Positions 8,887 through 17,726 of a stretch of 43,191 nucleotides of DNA are shown in pieces; positions within the stretch are counted from its first letter, which is position 1; the number at the start of each line of letters is the position of its first letter. The stretch is from an uncultured Acholeplasmatales bacterium. Lineage in GTDB: Bacteria > Bacillota_I > Bacilli_A > Acholeplasmatales > Anaeroplasmataceae. Location: NCBI GenBank assembly GCA_905236965.1, contig CAJOQR010000064.1, positions 1-43,191 on the forward strand, given 5' to 3'. The position numbers were made by a program, and so were the translations under genes. Below the pieces are notes generated by a model, which worked only from the letters and a program-made list of their open reading frames with translations, was not told where the DNA came from and made no database searches.

Positions 8887-11310
8887 TTATATTTTAATAA
8901 CAACTTTAACTTCAGGGACATCTTTGTCATATGGAATTATTTTTCCATCAATTATCTTATCATTAATGATCATTTGATAATTGCCTGAATTATTGTTATC
9001 AATACTAATATTATATTTAATACCCCTATAAATTCTTATAACATCTGCATGTTTAATTTCTTTTGGAAGATGTGGATCTATCATTAAACCTGAATATTCT
9101 GGTTTAATACCTAATATTGCTTGACTTGCTGCAAACATTGTCCAAGAAGCAGTACCTGTTAACCAGCTATTTTTAGCTTCTCCATAATTTTTAGCATTCC
9201 TTCCAGCAATTGTTTGTGAATATACATATGGTTCAGTTTTATGTATTTCTGATACATCTTCTAAATATGCTGGGCAGTTTCTTTTATAAACATCAAATGC
9301 TCTTTCATTATTTCCTATTGTTGTATTCGCTATAACAATCCAAGGATTATTATGACAGAATACTGAACCATTTTCTTTATATCCCATTGGATATGATGAT
9401 ACCTCTCCAAGCTCTATATGGTATTCTTTATAGCATGGATTTAGTATTTCTACACCATAATCGTTTGTTAAAATTTTTTCAACAGAATCTAAAGCTTTTT
9501 TACCATATCCTAAATCTTCACCAATCCTTGCCATTGTACAAAAGCCTTGTGGTTCAACAAATATTTTTCCATCTTCACATTCATTGCTTCCGACTTTGTT
9601 AGAAAAAGCATCATATGCTCTTATAAACCAATTGCCATCCCAACCATATTTTATAGTTGCATCTTCAATAGATTTTACTTCATTTAAGATATAATTTGCT
9701 TCATCATTTAAATTTATATTTTTAAGTATATTTGAAAATTCTTTTCCATAAAGGACAAACATTCCTGCTATAAAAACTGATTCAGCTTTTCCTGATTCAA
9801 AATTAGAAGCAGTTTGGAAGGATTCTCCTGGTGTTTTAGAAAAACAATTTAAATTTAGACAATCATTCCAATCGGCTCTTCCAATAAGTGGTAAGCCATG
9901 TGGGCCCTTATGAGTAATAATATAATTAATTGAAGCTCTTAAATGGTCAATTAATGGCTTTTCAGAACCTTCTTTATTATTAAATGGTGTAGGCTCATCT
10001 AAAATAGAATAATCTCCTGTTTCTTTTATATATTGACTTACTGCAGCTATTAACCATAAAGGATCATCATTAAATCCTCCTCCAATATCTGCATTTCCTC
10101 TTTTAGTTAATGGTTGATATTGATGGTATGTTGATCCATCTTCAAATTGAATGGATGCAATATCTATAATACGCTCTCTTGATTTTTCTGGTATTAGATG
10201 TAAAAAGCCTAATAAATCCTGGCAGCTATCTCTAAATCCCATACCACGACCTGTTCCACTTTCATAATATGATGCAGATCTTGACATATTAAATGTAACC
10301 ATACATTGATATTGGTTCCAAATATTAACCATTCTATCAAATTTTTCATTATCAGATTTAACATGTAATGTTGATAATAAATTTATCCATTTATTCTTTA
10401 ATTCATTAAAAGCATTTAATACTTTTTCTTTTGAATTGTATTTTTCTTGTAATTCATAAGCATGGATTTTATTTATTACATGCAATTTTTCAAATTTTTC
10501 TTCTTCAAGATTTTCAACATATCCTGTTTGGAAAATAATTGTTTTAGATTCATTTGGTTTTAATTCTATATTAAACATATGTGAAGCAATTGGAGACCAA
10601 CCAGACGCAATAGAATTAAAAGAAGTAGCATTTTTTACAGCAATAGGATCACACCATGAATTATATAATCCAATAAAAGTATCTAAATCAGAATCAAATC
10701 CATCATGCTTTATATTTGTATGATAAAATGCAAAATGATTTCTTCTTTCTCTATATTCTGTTTTATGATAAATAGTTGAGTCATCAATTTCAACTTCACC
10801 TATATTCCAATTTCTTTGGAAATTAGTTTGATCATCAACCGCATTCCATAAGCACCATTCAATTACACCATGAAGTGTAATTTTTTTTGTTTCATTACTA
10901 TTATTTGTTAAAGTCAATTGATTTATTTCACATAAATCATTTAATGGAACAAAGCATAATAATTCACATTTTAAATTATTTTTTTCGCTTTCAAATATAC
11001 TATAGCCTAATCCATGTCTACATTTATAATTATCTAATTTTGTTTTAAAAGGTAAGAATCCTGGATTCCAAATTGTTCCGTTATCATTAATATAGTAATA
11101 TCTTCCACCATAATCCCTTGGAACATTATTATATCTAAATCTTGTAATTCTTCTTAATTTGGCATCCTTATAAAACATATATCCGCCACATGTATTACTC
11201 ATTAAGCTAAAAAAACCATCTTGTCCAAAATAATTAATCCATGGTAATGGTGTATTATAATCTGTAATTACGTATTCATATTTTTCATCATCAAAATATC
11301 CGAATTTCAT
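8887..11310 (-). CDS. GH94 glycoside phosphorylase, cellobiose phosphorylase-like
   Basis: 807 aa; MKFGYFDDEKYEYVITDYNTPLPWINYFGQDGFFSLMSNTCGGYMFYKDAKLRRITRFRYNNVPRDYGGRYYYI, GMGFRDSCQDLLGF, GRADWNDCLN, typical cellobiose phosphorylase signatures. Confidence 0.92.
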   Translation of the reverse strand: MKFGYFDDEKYEYVITDYNTPLPWINYFGQDGFFSLMSNTCGGYMFYKDAKLRRITRFRYNNVPRDYGGRYYYINDNGTIWNPGFLPFKTKLDNYKCRHGLGYSIFESEKNNLKCELLCFVPLNDLCEINQLTLTNNSNETKKITLHGVIEWCLWNAVDDQTNFQRNWNIGEVEIDDSTIYHKTEYRERRNHFAFYHTNIKHDGFDSDLDTFIGLYNSWCDPIAVKNATSFNSIASGWSPIASHMFNIELKPNESKTIIFQTGYVENLEEEKFEKLHVINKIHAYELQEKYNSKEKVLNAFNELKNKWINLLSTLHVKSDNEKFDRMVNIWNQYQCMVTFNMSRSASYYESGTGRGMGFRDSCQDLLGFLHLIPEKSRERIIDIASIQFEDGSTYHQYQPLTKRGNADIGGGFNDDPLWLIAAVSQYIKETGDYSILDEPTPFNNKEGSEKPLIDHLRASINYIITHKGPHGLPLIGRADWNDCLNLNCFSKTPGESFQTASNFESGKAESVFIAGMFVLYGKEFSNILKNINLNDEANYILNEVKSIEDATIKYGWDGNWFIRAYDAFSNKVGSNECEDGKIFVEPQGFCTMARIGEDLGYGKKALDSVEKILTNDYGVEILNPCYKEYHIELGEVSSYPMGYKENGSVFCHNNPWIVIANTTIGNNERAFDVYKRNCPAYLEDVSEIHKTEPYVYSQTIAGRNAKNYGEAKNSWLTGTASWTMFAASQAILGIKPEYSGLMIDPHLPKEIKHADVIRIYRGIKYNISIDNNNSGNYQMIINDKIIDGKIIPYDKDVPEVKVVIKI

Positions 11311-11327
11311 TTTTTACCTCTATTTTG

Positions 11328-11349
11328 TTAACGTAAACGTTTAAGTAGC
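11328..11349. promoter_or_regulatory. LacI-type operator upstream of GH94 gene
   Basis: TTAACGTAAACGTTTAAGTAGC, 16/22 match to the perfect palindrome at 16221-16242; sits just downstream of the minus-strand -10. Confidence 0.75.
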
Positions 11350-11357
11350 CTATTCAT

Positions 11358-11386
11358 ATTATATATGCTCATTTTCATAAAATCAA
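11358..11386 (-). promoter_or_regulatory. Promoter for GH94 gene
   Basis: Minus strand TTGATT (11386-11381), 17-bp spacer, TATAAT (11363-11358). Confidence 0.8.
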
Positions 11387-11433
11387 TACAAATTTTCTAA
11401 TTTATGGGATTTTTTGATAATATATAAAAAGCA

Positions 11434-11462
11434 TTGAAATTAAAAAAACTTTAACATATAAT
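11434..11462 (+). promoter_or_regulatory. Promoter for LacI regulator gene
   Basis: TTGAAA (11434-11439), 17-bp spacer, TATAAT (11457-11462). Confidence 0.85.
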
Positions 11463-11465
11463 AAA

Positions 11466-11487
11466 AATACGATAACGTTTAAGTATT
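11466..11487. promoter_or_regulatory. LacI-type operator overlapping the start region of the lacI-family gene
   Basis: AATACGATAACGTTTAAGTATT, 19/22 match to palindrome AATACTTAAACGTTTAAGTATT. Confidence 0.8.
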
Positions 11488-11502
11488 AAGGTTGGGATAA
11501 AA

Positions 11503-12516
11503 ATGGTAAAAATTAAAGACATTGCTGATGAGTGTGGGGTTTCTATAGCTTCTGTTAGTAAAGCATTGCATGGGAATTCTGATTTGAATCCTAAAACTGC
11601 TGAATATATAAGAAGCGTAGCTAAAAAAATGGGATATGTTCCTAATGCATCAGCTAGACTTTTAAAAACAAATAGAAGCTATAATATTGGAGTTTTATTT
11701 GTTGATGAAACAAGTTCTGGCTTAGAGCATGAATATTTTGCATCTATGTTAAATGCTATAAAAGAAGAAGCAGAAAGTTATGGATATGATATAACTTTTA
11801 TTTCACATCGTTTTAGAAATAATAATTTAACATTTTATGAACATGCTAAATATAGAAATGTTGATGGTGTTATAATTGCTTCAGTTGATTTTAAAGATTC
11901 AGAAGTTATAAAGCTTGTTGAAAGTGAAATTCCTACTGTAACAATTGATTATGAATTTAATGGAAAATCATCTGTTGTATCAGATAATATTCAAGGAGAA
12001 AAAGATATTGTTGAATATTTAATAAAAATGGGACACAAAAAGATTGCTTTTATTAAAGGTGATGATACAGCTGTTACTTTAAAAAGATTTACAAGCTTTT
12101 ATAAAACATGTGAAGAAAATGGAATTAAAATTAGTGATGATTATATTAAAGAAGGAAGATATCATATTCCAAAGGTTAGTGGAACTGTAACAAGAGAATT
12201 ATTAAATTTAAAAGAAAGACCTACTGTTATTGTATATCCTGATGATTATTCATTACTTGGTGGTATTACAGAAATTGAAAAGCATGGATTAAAAATACCT
12301 GATGATATTTCTATAGTTGGTTATGATGGAATAAAATTATCTCGTTTACTTAGACCTATTGTTACAACATATGTTCAAGATTCAATAGAAATAGGTAGAC
12401 AATCAGCAAAAAAATTAATTGAAATTATTGAAAATCCTAAAACTACTTTACCTGAAACAATTGTTGTTAAAGGACGTTTACAAGAAGGAAAAACTGTTAA
12501 AGATTTAAATAAATAA
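11503..12516 (+). CDS. LacI-family transcriptional regulator
   Basis: MVKIKDIADECGVSIASVSKALHG HTH; periplasmic-binding-like effector domain; VDGVIIASVD, SIVGYDGI. Confidence 0.94.
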   Translation: MVKIKDIADECGVSIASVSKALHGNSDLNPKTAEYIRSVAKKMGYVPNASARLLKTNRSYNIGVLFVDETSSGLEHEYFASMLNAIKEEAESYGYDITFISHRFRNNNLTFYEHAKYRNVDGVIIASVDFKDSEVIKLVESEIPTVTIDYEFNGKSSVVSDNIQGEKDIVEYLIKMGHKKIAFIKGDDTAVTLKRFTSFYKTCEENGIKISDDYIKEGRYHIPKVSGTVTRELLNLKERPTVIVYPDDYSLLGGITEIEKHGLKIPDDISIVGYDGIKLSRLLRPIVTTYVQDSIEIGRQSAKKLIEIIENPKTTLPETIVVKGRLQEGKTVKDLNK

Positions 12517-12558
12517 TTATTAAATGCCATAAGGCTTTTAATAAAACATTTATTAAAA

Positions 12559-12590
12559 AAGGCAATGGCATATTGCCTTTATTTTTTTAA
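12559..12590 (+). terminator. Intrinsic terminator/attenuator between lacI-family gene and GH1
   Basis: AAGGCAAT-ggcat-ATTGCCTT then TATTTTTTT. Confidence 0.75.
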
Positions 12591-12599
12591 GGTGGGTAT

Positions 12600-13946
12600 A
12601 TGTTTAGTAAAGATTTTATATTTGGAGTATCAACTGCATCATATCAAATAGAAGGATCAATAAATATTGATAGATGTGACTCTATTTGGGATGAATTTAC
12701 AAAAAATAAAAACAATATATTAGATGGAAGCGATGGTAGTATTGTTTGTGATAGCTATTTAAAATATAAAGACGATGTTAGATTATTAAAAGAATTAAAT
12801 GTTGATGCTTATAGATTTTCTATTAGTTGGCCAAGGGTAATTGATATTAATAATATGCCAAATGAAAATGGTATTAATTATTATGTATCCTTATGTAAGG
12901 AATTAAAAAAATATAATATTAAACCTATTGTAACTTTATATCATTGGGATATGCCTTTATGGATTTATAAAAAGGGTGGATTTTTAAATGATGATATTTC
13001 TGAATATTTTAAATATTATGTTGATGTTATTACTAAAGCTTTAGATGGATATGTAACTGATTATATAACAATAAATGAACCACAATGCATTATTCATTTA
13101 GGGTGCGTAAAAGGAGTATTTGCCCCAGGAGATAAATATAGTGATAAGGATACATTAAAAGCAATTCATAATTTATTATTATGCCATGGGAAGGCAGTTA
13201 AAGTAATTAGAGAAAATGTAAAAAATTCTAAAATAGGATTCGCACCATGTTCAAGACCTGCTGTCCCTATTTTTGAAAATGATCCTTTATTATATCAAAA
13301 ATGTTATGAAAAATATTTTGAACTTGATAGAAATTTTGAATTTGCAAATGGTGTTTCAATATATAGTGATCCTATTTTTTTAGGTGATTATCCAAAAGAA
13401 TATTATGAACAATTTAAAGATATATTACCTAATATAAAAGAAGATGATTTAAAATTAATTAGTCAGCCTTTAGATTATATTTATCAAAATATTTATTCAG
13501 GAAATTATTATAAATTAGATAGTGATAATAATTTAATTAAAGAAGATTTTTATTTTGGATATCCAGAAGGAAATATAGATTGGTTACAAGTTGTTCCTAA
13601 ATCATTATATTATGGACCTAAATATTTATATGAAAGATATAAATTACCTATAATTATTAGCGAAAATGGTTTTTGCAATAATGATTTAATATCTTTAGAT
13701 AATAAAGTTCATGATTATGAAAGAATAGATTATATTAAAAGATATTTAATTGAACTTGAAAAGGTATCAAAAATAATAGATGTTAAAGGATATTTTTTAT
13801 GGAGCTTGTTTGATAATTTTGAATGGAATAGTGGTTTAAAAAAGAGATTTGGATTAGTTTATATTGATTATAGAGATGGAAAAAGAATAAAAAAGGATTC
13901 TTTTTATGAATACAAAAAAATAATTAAAAAGAGGAGAATAAAATGA
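12600..13946 (+). CDS. GH1 family glycosidase (beta-glucosidase-like)
   Basis: FIFGVSTASYQIEGS, YRFSISWPRV, TINEPQC, IISENGF, DNFEWNSGLKKRFGLVYIDY. Confidence 0.93.
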   Translation: MFSKDFIFGVSTASYQIEGSINIDRCDSIWDEFTKNKNNILDGSDGSIVCDSYLKYKDDVRLLKELNVDAYRFSISWPRVIDINNMPNENGINYYVSLCKELKKYNIKPIVTLYHWDMPLWIYKKGGFLNDDISEYFKYYVDVITKALDGYVTDYITINEPQCIIHLGCVKGVFAPGDKYSDKDTLKAIHNLLLCHGKAVKVIRENVKNSKIGFAPCSRPAVPIFENDPLLYQKCYEKYFELDRNFEFANGVSIYSDPIFLGDYPKEYYEQFKDILPNIKEDDLKLISQPLDYIYQNIYSGNYYKLDSDNNLIKEDFYFGYPEGNIDWLQVVPKSLYYGPKYLYERYKLPIIISENGFCNNDLISLDNKVHDYERIDYIKRYLIELEKVSKIIDVKGYFLWSLFDNFEWNSGLKKRFGLVYIDYRDGKRIKKDSFYEYKKIIKKRRIK

Positions 13947-14944
13947 CAGAATTTATAGAACTAGAAAATAAATTTAATACCAAAGTTATTTTATGTAATA
14001 TTGGCGCTTCTATTTATGATATTAAAACTATAGATAAATTTGGAAAACAAGAATCAATTTTATATACTCCTTATGATAAAGATGATTTTCCATATGATAA
14101 TAGTTATTTTGGAAAAACCATAGGAAGAACAGGCGGAAGAATTTCTAATTCAAAATTTATTTTAAATGGAAAAGAATATAAAATTTTATCAGATGATCCA
14201 AATGGTCTTCATGGTGGAAATGATGGTTTAAGCTTTAAAAGATTTAAATATGATTTTTATGAAACATTAGAATATTATAAAGTTGTTTTTTATACTGAAT
14301 CATATGATTTAGAATCAGGATATCCTGGAAATTTAGATTTAGAAGTTGAATATGTTCTTTTTAAGCAAGAAAATAAATTAAGCATTAATTATATAGCTAA
14401 ATCTAGTAAAGATACATTATTAAATTTATCAAATCATAGCTATTTTAATTTAAGTGGTAATTCTAAAAGAGATATATTAAAACAAGAATTATATATTAAT
14501 TCTTCTAAAATGGAAAAAATTAAAAACTTAATACCTGTAGAAATTGTTGATTGTTCTGAAATTTATTCATTTAAAAATATGCATGAAATAGGTACTTATT
14601 TATTTAATAAAGAAATTATTAATAATACCAATGGATATGATTTTCCTTATATTTTTGATGATTTTAATTCTTATAATATTTATTTAAAGGATAATATATC
14701 AAAAAGAAATTTAAAAATAAAAACAACATATCCAACAGTTGTTATTTATACATGTAATTTTGCTGGTGATGTTTTAATGAACAATAAAAAGATAATGATG
14801 CCATATCATGCTATTTGTTTAGAATGCATGTATCATCCTAATACAATAAATAGTGATTTTTTAAGTGAAAAAAAAGATATATTGTTAAAGGATAAAGTTT
14901 ATAATGAAAAAATAGAATATTATTTTGGAGTGGAAAATGATTAA
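13943..14944 (+). CDS. Aldose 1-epimerase (galactose mutarotase-like)
   Basis: GKTIGRTGGRISNSKF, GLHGG, NLSNHSYFNLSG, LECMYHPNTIN. Confidence 0.9.
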   Translation: MTEFIELENKFNTKVILCNIGASIYDIKTIDKFGKQESILYTPYDKDDFPYDNSYFGKTIGRTGGRISNSKFILNGKEYKILSDDPNGLHGGNDGLSFKRFKYDFYETLEYYKVVFYTESYDLESGYPGNLDLEVEYVLFKQENKLSINYIAKSSKDTLLNLSNHSYFNLSGNSKRDILKQELYINSSKMEKIKNLIPVEIVDCSEIYSFKNMHEIGTYLFNKEIINNTNGYDFPYIFDDFNSYNIYLKDNISKRNLKIKTTYPTVVIYTCNFAGDVLMNNKKIMMPYHAICLECMYHPNTINSDFLSEKKDILLKDKVYNEKIEYYFGVEND

Positions 14945-15971
14945 ATTAATTGGATATCAAAAAGGCGTTAATTTAGGTGGATGGCTATCTCAAAGTAGCC
15001 TAGAATATGATTTTGTTGATTCTTTTATAAAAGAAGAAGATATAAAAAGAATTAAAGATATTGGATGTGATCATTTGAGATTGCCTGTTGATTTTGAATG
15101 TATTTATGATGAAATAAATGAAAAAGATAATGAATTTGGATATAAATATATAGATTTATGTATTAAATGGTGTAAAAAATATAATTTAAATATTGTATTA
15201 GATTTGCATAAGGCACCAGGCTATGTATTTGATGATTTTGAATATTCAAAAGATTTTTTTAAAAATGAAAAATTAAATAATTTATTTTTAGATATATGGG
15301 ATAGATTATCTAAAAGATATGCAAAATATAGTAATATGATGATGTTTGAAATGCTAAATGAGGTTACAAGCTTTGATGTTATTAATGAATGGAATGAATT
15401 AGCACTAAAATGTATTAAAGTTATAAGAAAAAATTCAAAGGATGTAAAAATATTATATGGCGGAGTAGGATATTCTAGTGTTAATGCTGTAAAATACATT
15501 AAAAATGTAGATGATAAAAATGTTATTTATAATATTCATTGTTATGAACCAATGGCATTTACGCACCAAGGTGCATATTGGATGGATAAAATGCCATTAG
15601 ATTTTAATATCAAATATCCAGTTGAAAAAGAAAAATATGAATATATTTGTAAAATAGTACCAGCAATTAATGAAGGTAATTTAGGAAATGCAGAAAATGC
15701 TTTAAAATTGTTAGGTAATAATTTTTTTATTAATTTATTTAAAGAGGCAGTAGAATGTGCAGAAAAAAATAATGTAAGCTTATATTGTGGAGAATATGGC
15801 GTTATAGATAAAGCAGATACATTATCAACATTAAATTGGATTAAAGATATTAATTATGCATTCGAATATTATGGTATAGGAAGAGCCTTATGGAGCTATA
15901 AAAAGATGGATTTTGGATTAATAGATGATCATTATGAAAAAATATTTTCAGAAATGATAAAATATTTATAA
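14937..15971 (+). CDS. GH5 family glycoside hydrolase, predicted cytoplasmic
   Basis: KGVNLGGWLSQ, HLRLPVDFE, LDLHKAPG, MFEMLNEV, YCGEYGV, LWSYKKMDFGL; no signal peptide. Start at ATG 14937 (ORF track started upstream). Confidence 0.87.
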   Translation: MIKLIGYQKGVNLGGWLSQSSLEYDFVDSFIKEEDIKRIKDIGCDHLRLPVDFECIYDEINEKDNEFGYKYIDLCIKWCKKYNLNIVLDLHKAPGYVFDDFEYSKDFFKNEKLNNLFLDIWDRLSKRYAKYSNMMMFEMLNEVTSFDVINEWNELALKCIKVIRKNSKDVKILYGGVGYSSVNAVKYIKNVDDKNVIYNIHCYEPMAFTHQGAYWMDKMPLDFNIKYPVEKEKYEYICKIVPAINEGNLGNAENALKLLGNNFFINLFKEAVECAEKNNVSLYCGEYGVIDKADTLSTLNWIKDINYAFEYYGIGRALWSYKKMDFGLIDDHYEKIFSEMIKYL

Positions 15972-16013
15972 AATGATAGTTTTATATTAAATAATATAAA
16001 AAAATAGTTTTTT

Positions 16014-16027
16014 TGAAAGCGATTTTC
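16014..16027. promoter_or_regulatory. Possible CcpA cre-like site
   Basis: TGAAAGCGATTTTC resembles cre TGAAANCGNTTNCA; overlaps the LacI-type operator. Confidence 0.4.
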
Positions 16028-16044
16028 GTAAACGTTTTAGTTTT
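16023..16044. promoter_or_regulatory. LacI-type operator upstream of transporter promoter
   Basis: TTTTCGTAAACGTTTTAGTTTT, 16/22 match to the 16221 palindrome. Confidence 0.6.
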
Positions 16045-16057
16045 TTTAAAAAAAGTA

Positions 16058-16086
16058 TTTACAAGTGTTTTTAATAGTGTTATTAT
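16058..16086 (+). promoter_or_regulatory. Promoter for sugar ABC transporter
   Basis: TTTACA (16058-16063), 17-bp spacer, TATTAT (16081-16086). Confidence 0.7.
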
Positions 16087-16160
16087 ATAGCTAGCGAAAA
16101 ACATTTTAATTTTTAACAATTAGATATAAAAAACAAGGTTGAGAGAGTTTTAATTATATT

Positions 16161-16176
16161 AAGAAAACGCTTTAAA
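16161..16176. promoter_or_regulatory. Possible cre-like site in transporter leader
   Basis: AAGAAAACGCTTTAAA, close to cre TGAAAACGCTTTCA. Confidence 0.4.
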
Positions 16177-16220
16177 TAATTAAAAAAATCTAATTTTTTA
16201 AAAATTAATTTGTTATTTAA

Positions 16221-16242
16221 AATACTTAAACGTTTAAGTATT
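16221..16242. promoter_or_regulatory. Perfect 22-bp palindromic LacI-type operator
   Basis: AATACTTAAACGTTTAAGTATT is identical to its reverse complement. Confidence 0.85.
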
Positions 16243-16301
16243 AAAGCCTATTAATAAACTAACAAATTTTTTCAAGGAAAAGGAGAAAAGAAAAGAAAAT
16301 T

Positions 16302-17636
16302 ATGAAAAAAAGAGTTTTAGGTTATGTTATGGGTGCTGCAGTTGCAGGTTTAGCAGCACTAAGTTTAGCAAGTTGTGGTGGAGATAAAGACGTTTTCCAC
16401 ATCTATGCATGGAATGATGAATTCCAAGGATTCTTTAACAAATATTTAACAGATGAAAATAAAGATTTAGCAGTTGATAAAAAAGTTACTGCTAGTGTTT
16501 ATCATCTAGATGGTAAAGAAGTAAAATGGACAATTGTTCCTTCTGATGATGGTGCATATCAAGAAAGTCTTGACCAAGCATTAGAAAACAATGAAAAAGC
16601 AAAAAAGAGCGAAAAGGTTGATATGTTCTTAGCTGAAGCAGACTATATTTTAAAATATACTAATAGTACTGCTACAAAAGATGTAACTAAGATTGGTGTT
16701 ACTGATTTTTCTAGTATTTATTCTTATACAAAAGAAGCAGCATCAGATAAAAATGGTGTTGTAAAGGGCGTATCTTTCCAATGCTGTCCAGCAGGTGTTA
16801 TTTATCGTCGTTCTATAGCTGAAGCTGTTTTAGGCGTTTCAACTCCTGAAGAAGTTCAAGCAAGAATTAATACTTGGGAAAAATTTGATGCAGTTGCAGC
16901 TCAAATGAAAGCAAGCAATTATTTAATGACAGCATCATATGCTGAAACTTATCGTGCATTCTCTAATAATACATCTGTCCCTTGGGTTGATGCTAATAAT
17001 AAATTACAATTCGATTCTAAGATTGAAGCTTGGATGGAACAAGCTGATTTATATAATACTAATGGTTATACATTAACTGCTGGTATTTGGGATGATGAAT
17101 GTACAGCTGAAATGTTTGCAAATGGTAAAGCATTCTGTTATTTCGGACCTGCTTGGTATTATAATTTCTGTATGGGTAATGCTCAAGATCCTGTAAAAGG
17201 CTGTAATGGTGACTGGGGTCTAGTTCAAGGTCCTGATGCTTACTTCTGGGGTGGTACTTGGATGTTAGCAGCAACTGGTGGAGATGATGATGCTTTAGTT
17301 GCTAAAACTATGAATGCATTTATTAATGATTATGATTTATGTTATAATTTAGTTAAAGAAGAATCTCAATTCTCTAATAACCAAAAAGCTAATAAAGCAT
17401 ATGCACAAACTGGTGAAGGTAATGCATTCTTAGGCGGTCAAAATGATACTCAATTATATTTAGAATTAGCTAAGAATATTAAATTCCAAAATCAAACAAT
17501 TTATGATCAATATTGTAATGAAGGTCTTCAAAACGCCTATGGCGAATATTTGAAAGGCGCAGTAACTAAAGATCAAGCTTTAGCAAACTTCAAAGAATAT
17601 ATTAAGACTAAGTGTCCTACAGTTGTTGTAGCATAA
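16302..17636 (+). CDS. Extracellular sugar-binding lipoprotein (ABC transporter SBP)
   Basis: Lipobox LAALSLASCGG; family 1 extracellular solute-binding-like fold; followed by two permeases and an ATPase. Confidence 0.9.
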   Translation: MKKRVLGYVMGAAVAGLAALSLASCGGDKDVFHIYAWNDEFQGFFNKYLTDENKDLAVDKKVTASVYHLDGKEVKWTIVPSDDGAYQESLDQALENNEKAKKSEKVDMFLAEADYILKYTNSTATKDVTKIGVTDFSSIYSYTKEAASDKNGVVKGVSFQCCPAGVIYRRSIAEAVLGVSTPEEVQARINTWEKFDAVAAQMKASNYLMTASYAETYRAFSNNTSVPWVDANNKLQFDSKIEAWMEQADLYNTNGYTLTAGIWDDECTAEMFANGKAFCYFGPAWYYNFCMGNAQDPVKGCNGDWGLVQGPDAYFWGGTWMLAATGGDDDALVAKTMNAFINDYDLCYNLVKEESQFSNNQKANKAYAQTGEGNAFLGGQNDTQLYLELAKNIKFQNQTIYDQYCNEGLQNAYGEYLKGAVTKDQALANFKEYIKTKCPTVVVA

Positions 17637-17664
17637 TAATATATTTAAAAAAGATATAAATTGG

Positions 17665-17695
17665 AAAATGTGGCGGTAGCCCCGCCACATTTTTT
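17665..17695 (+). terminator. Intrinsic terminator between SBP and permease genes
   Basis: AAAATGTGGCG-gtagccc-CGCCACATTTT + T run, GC-rich against the background. Confidence 0.88.
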
Positions 17696-17726
17696 AATCA
17701 AAAATAATAATTATGGAGGTGTTTTA

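Noticed and set aside
9387-9602. Plus-strand ORF inside the GH94 gene
   Set aside because: Antisense to GH94, low-complexity translation, no RBS.
15221-15499. Minus-strand 92-aa ORF inside GH5
   Set aside because: Antisense shadow ORF of a clear enzyme gene.
17059-17274. Minus-strand ORF inside SBP gene
   Set aside because: Antisense shadow ORF, no coding signature.
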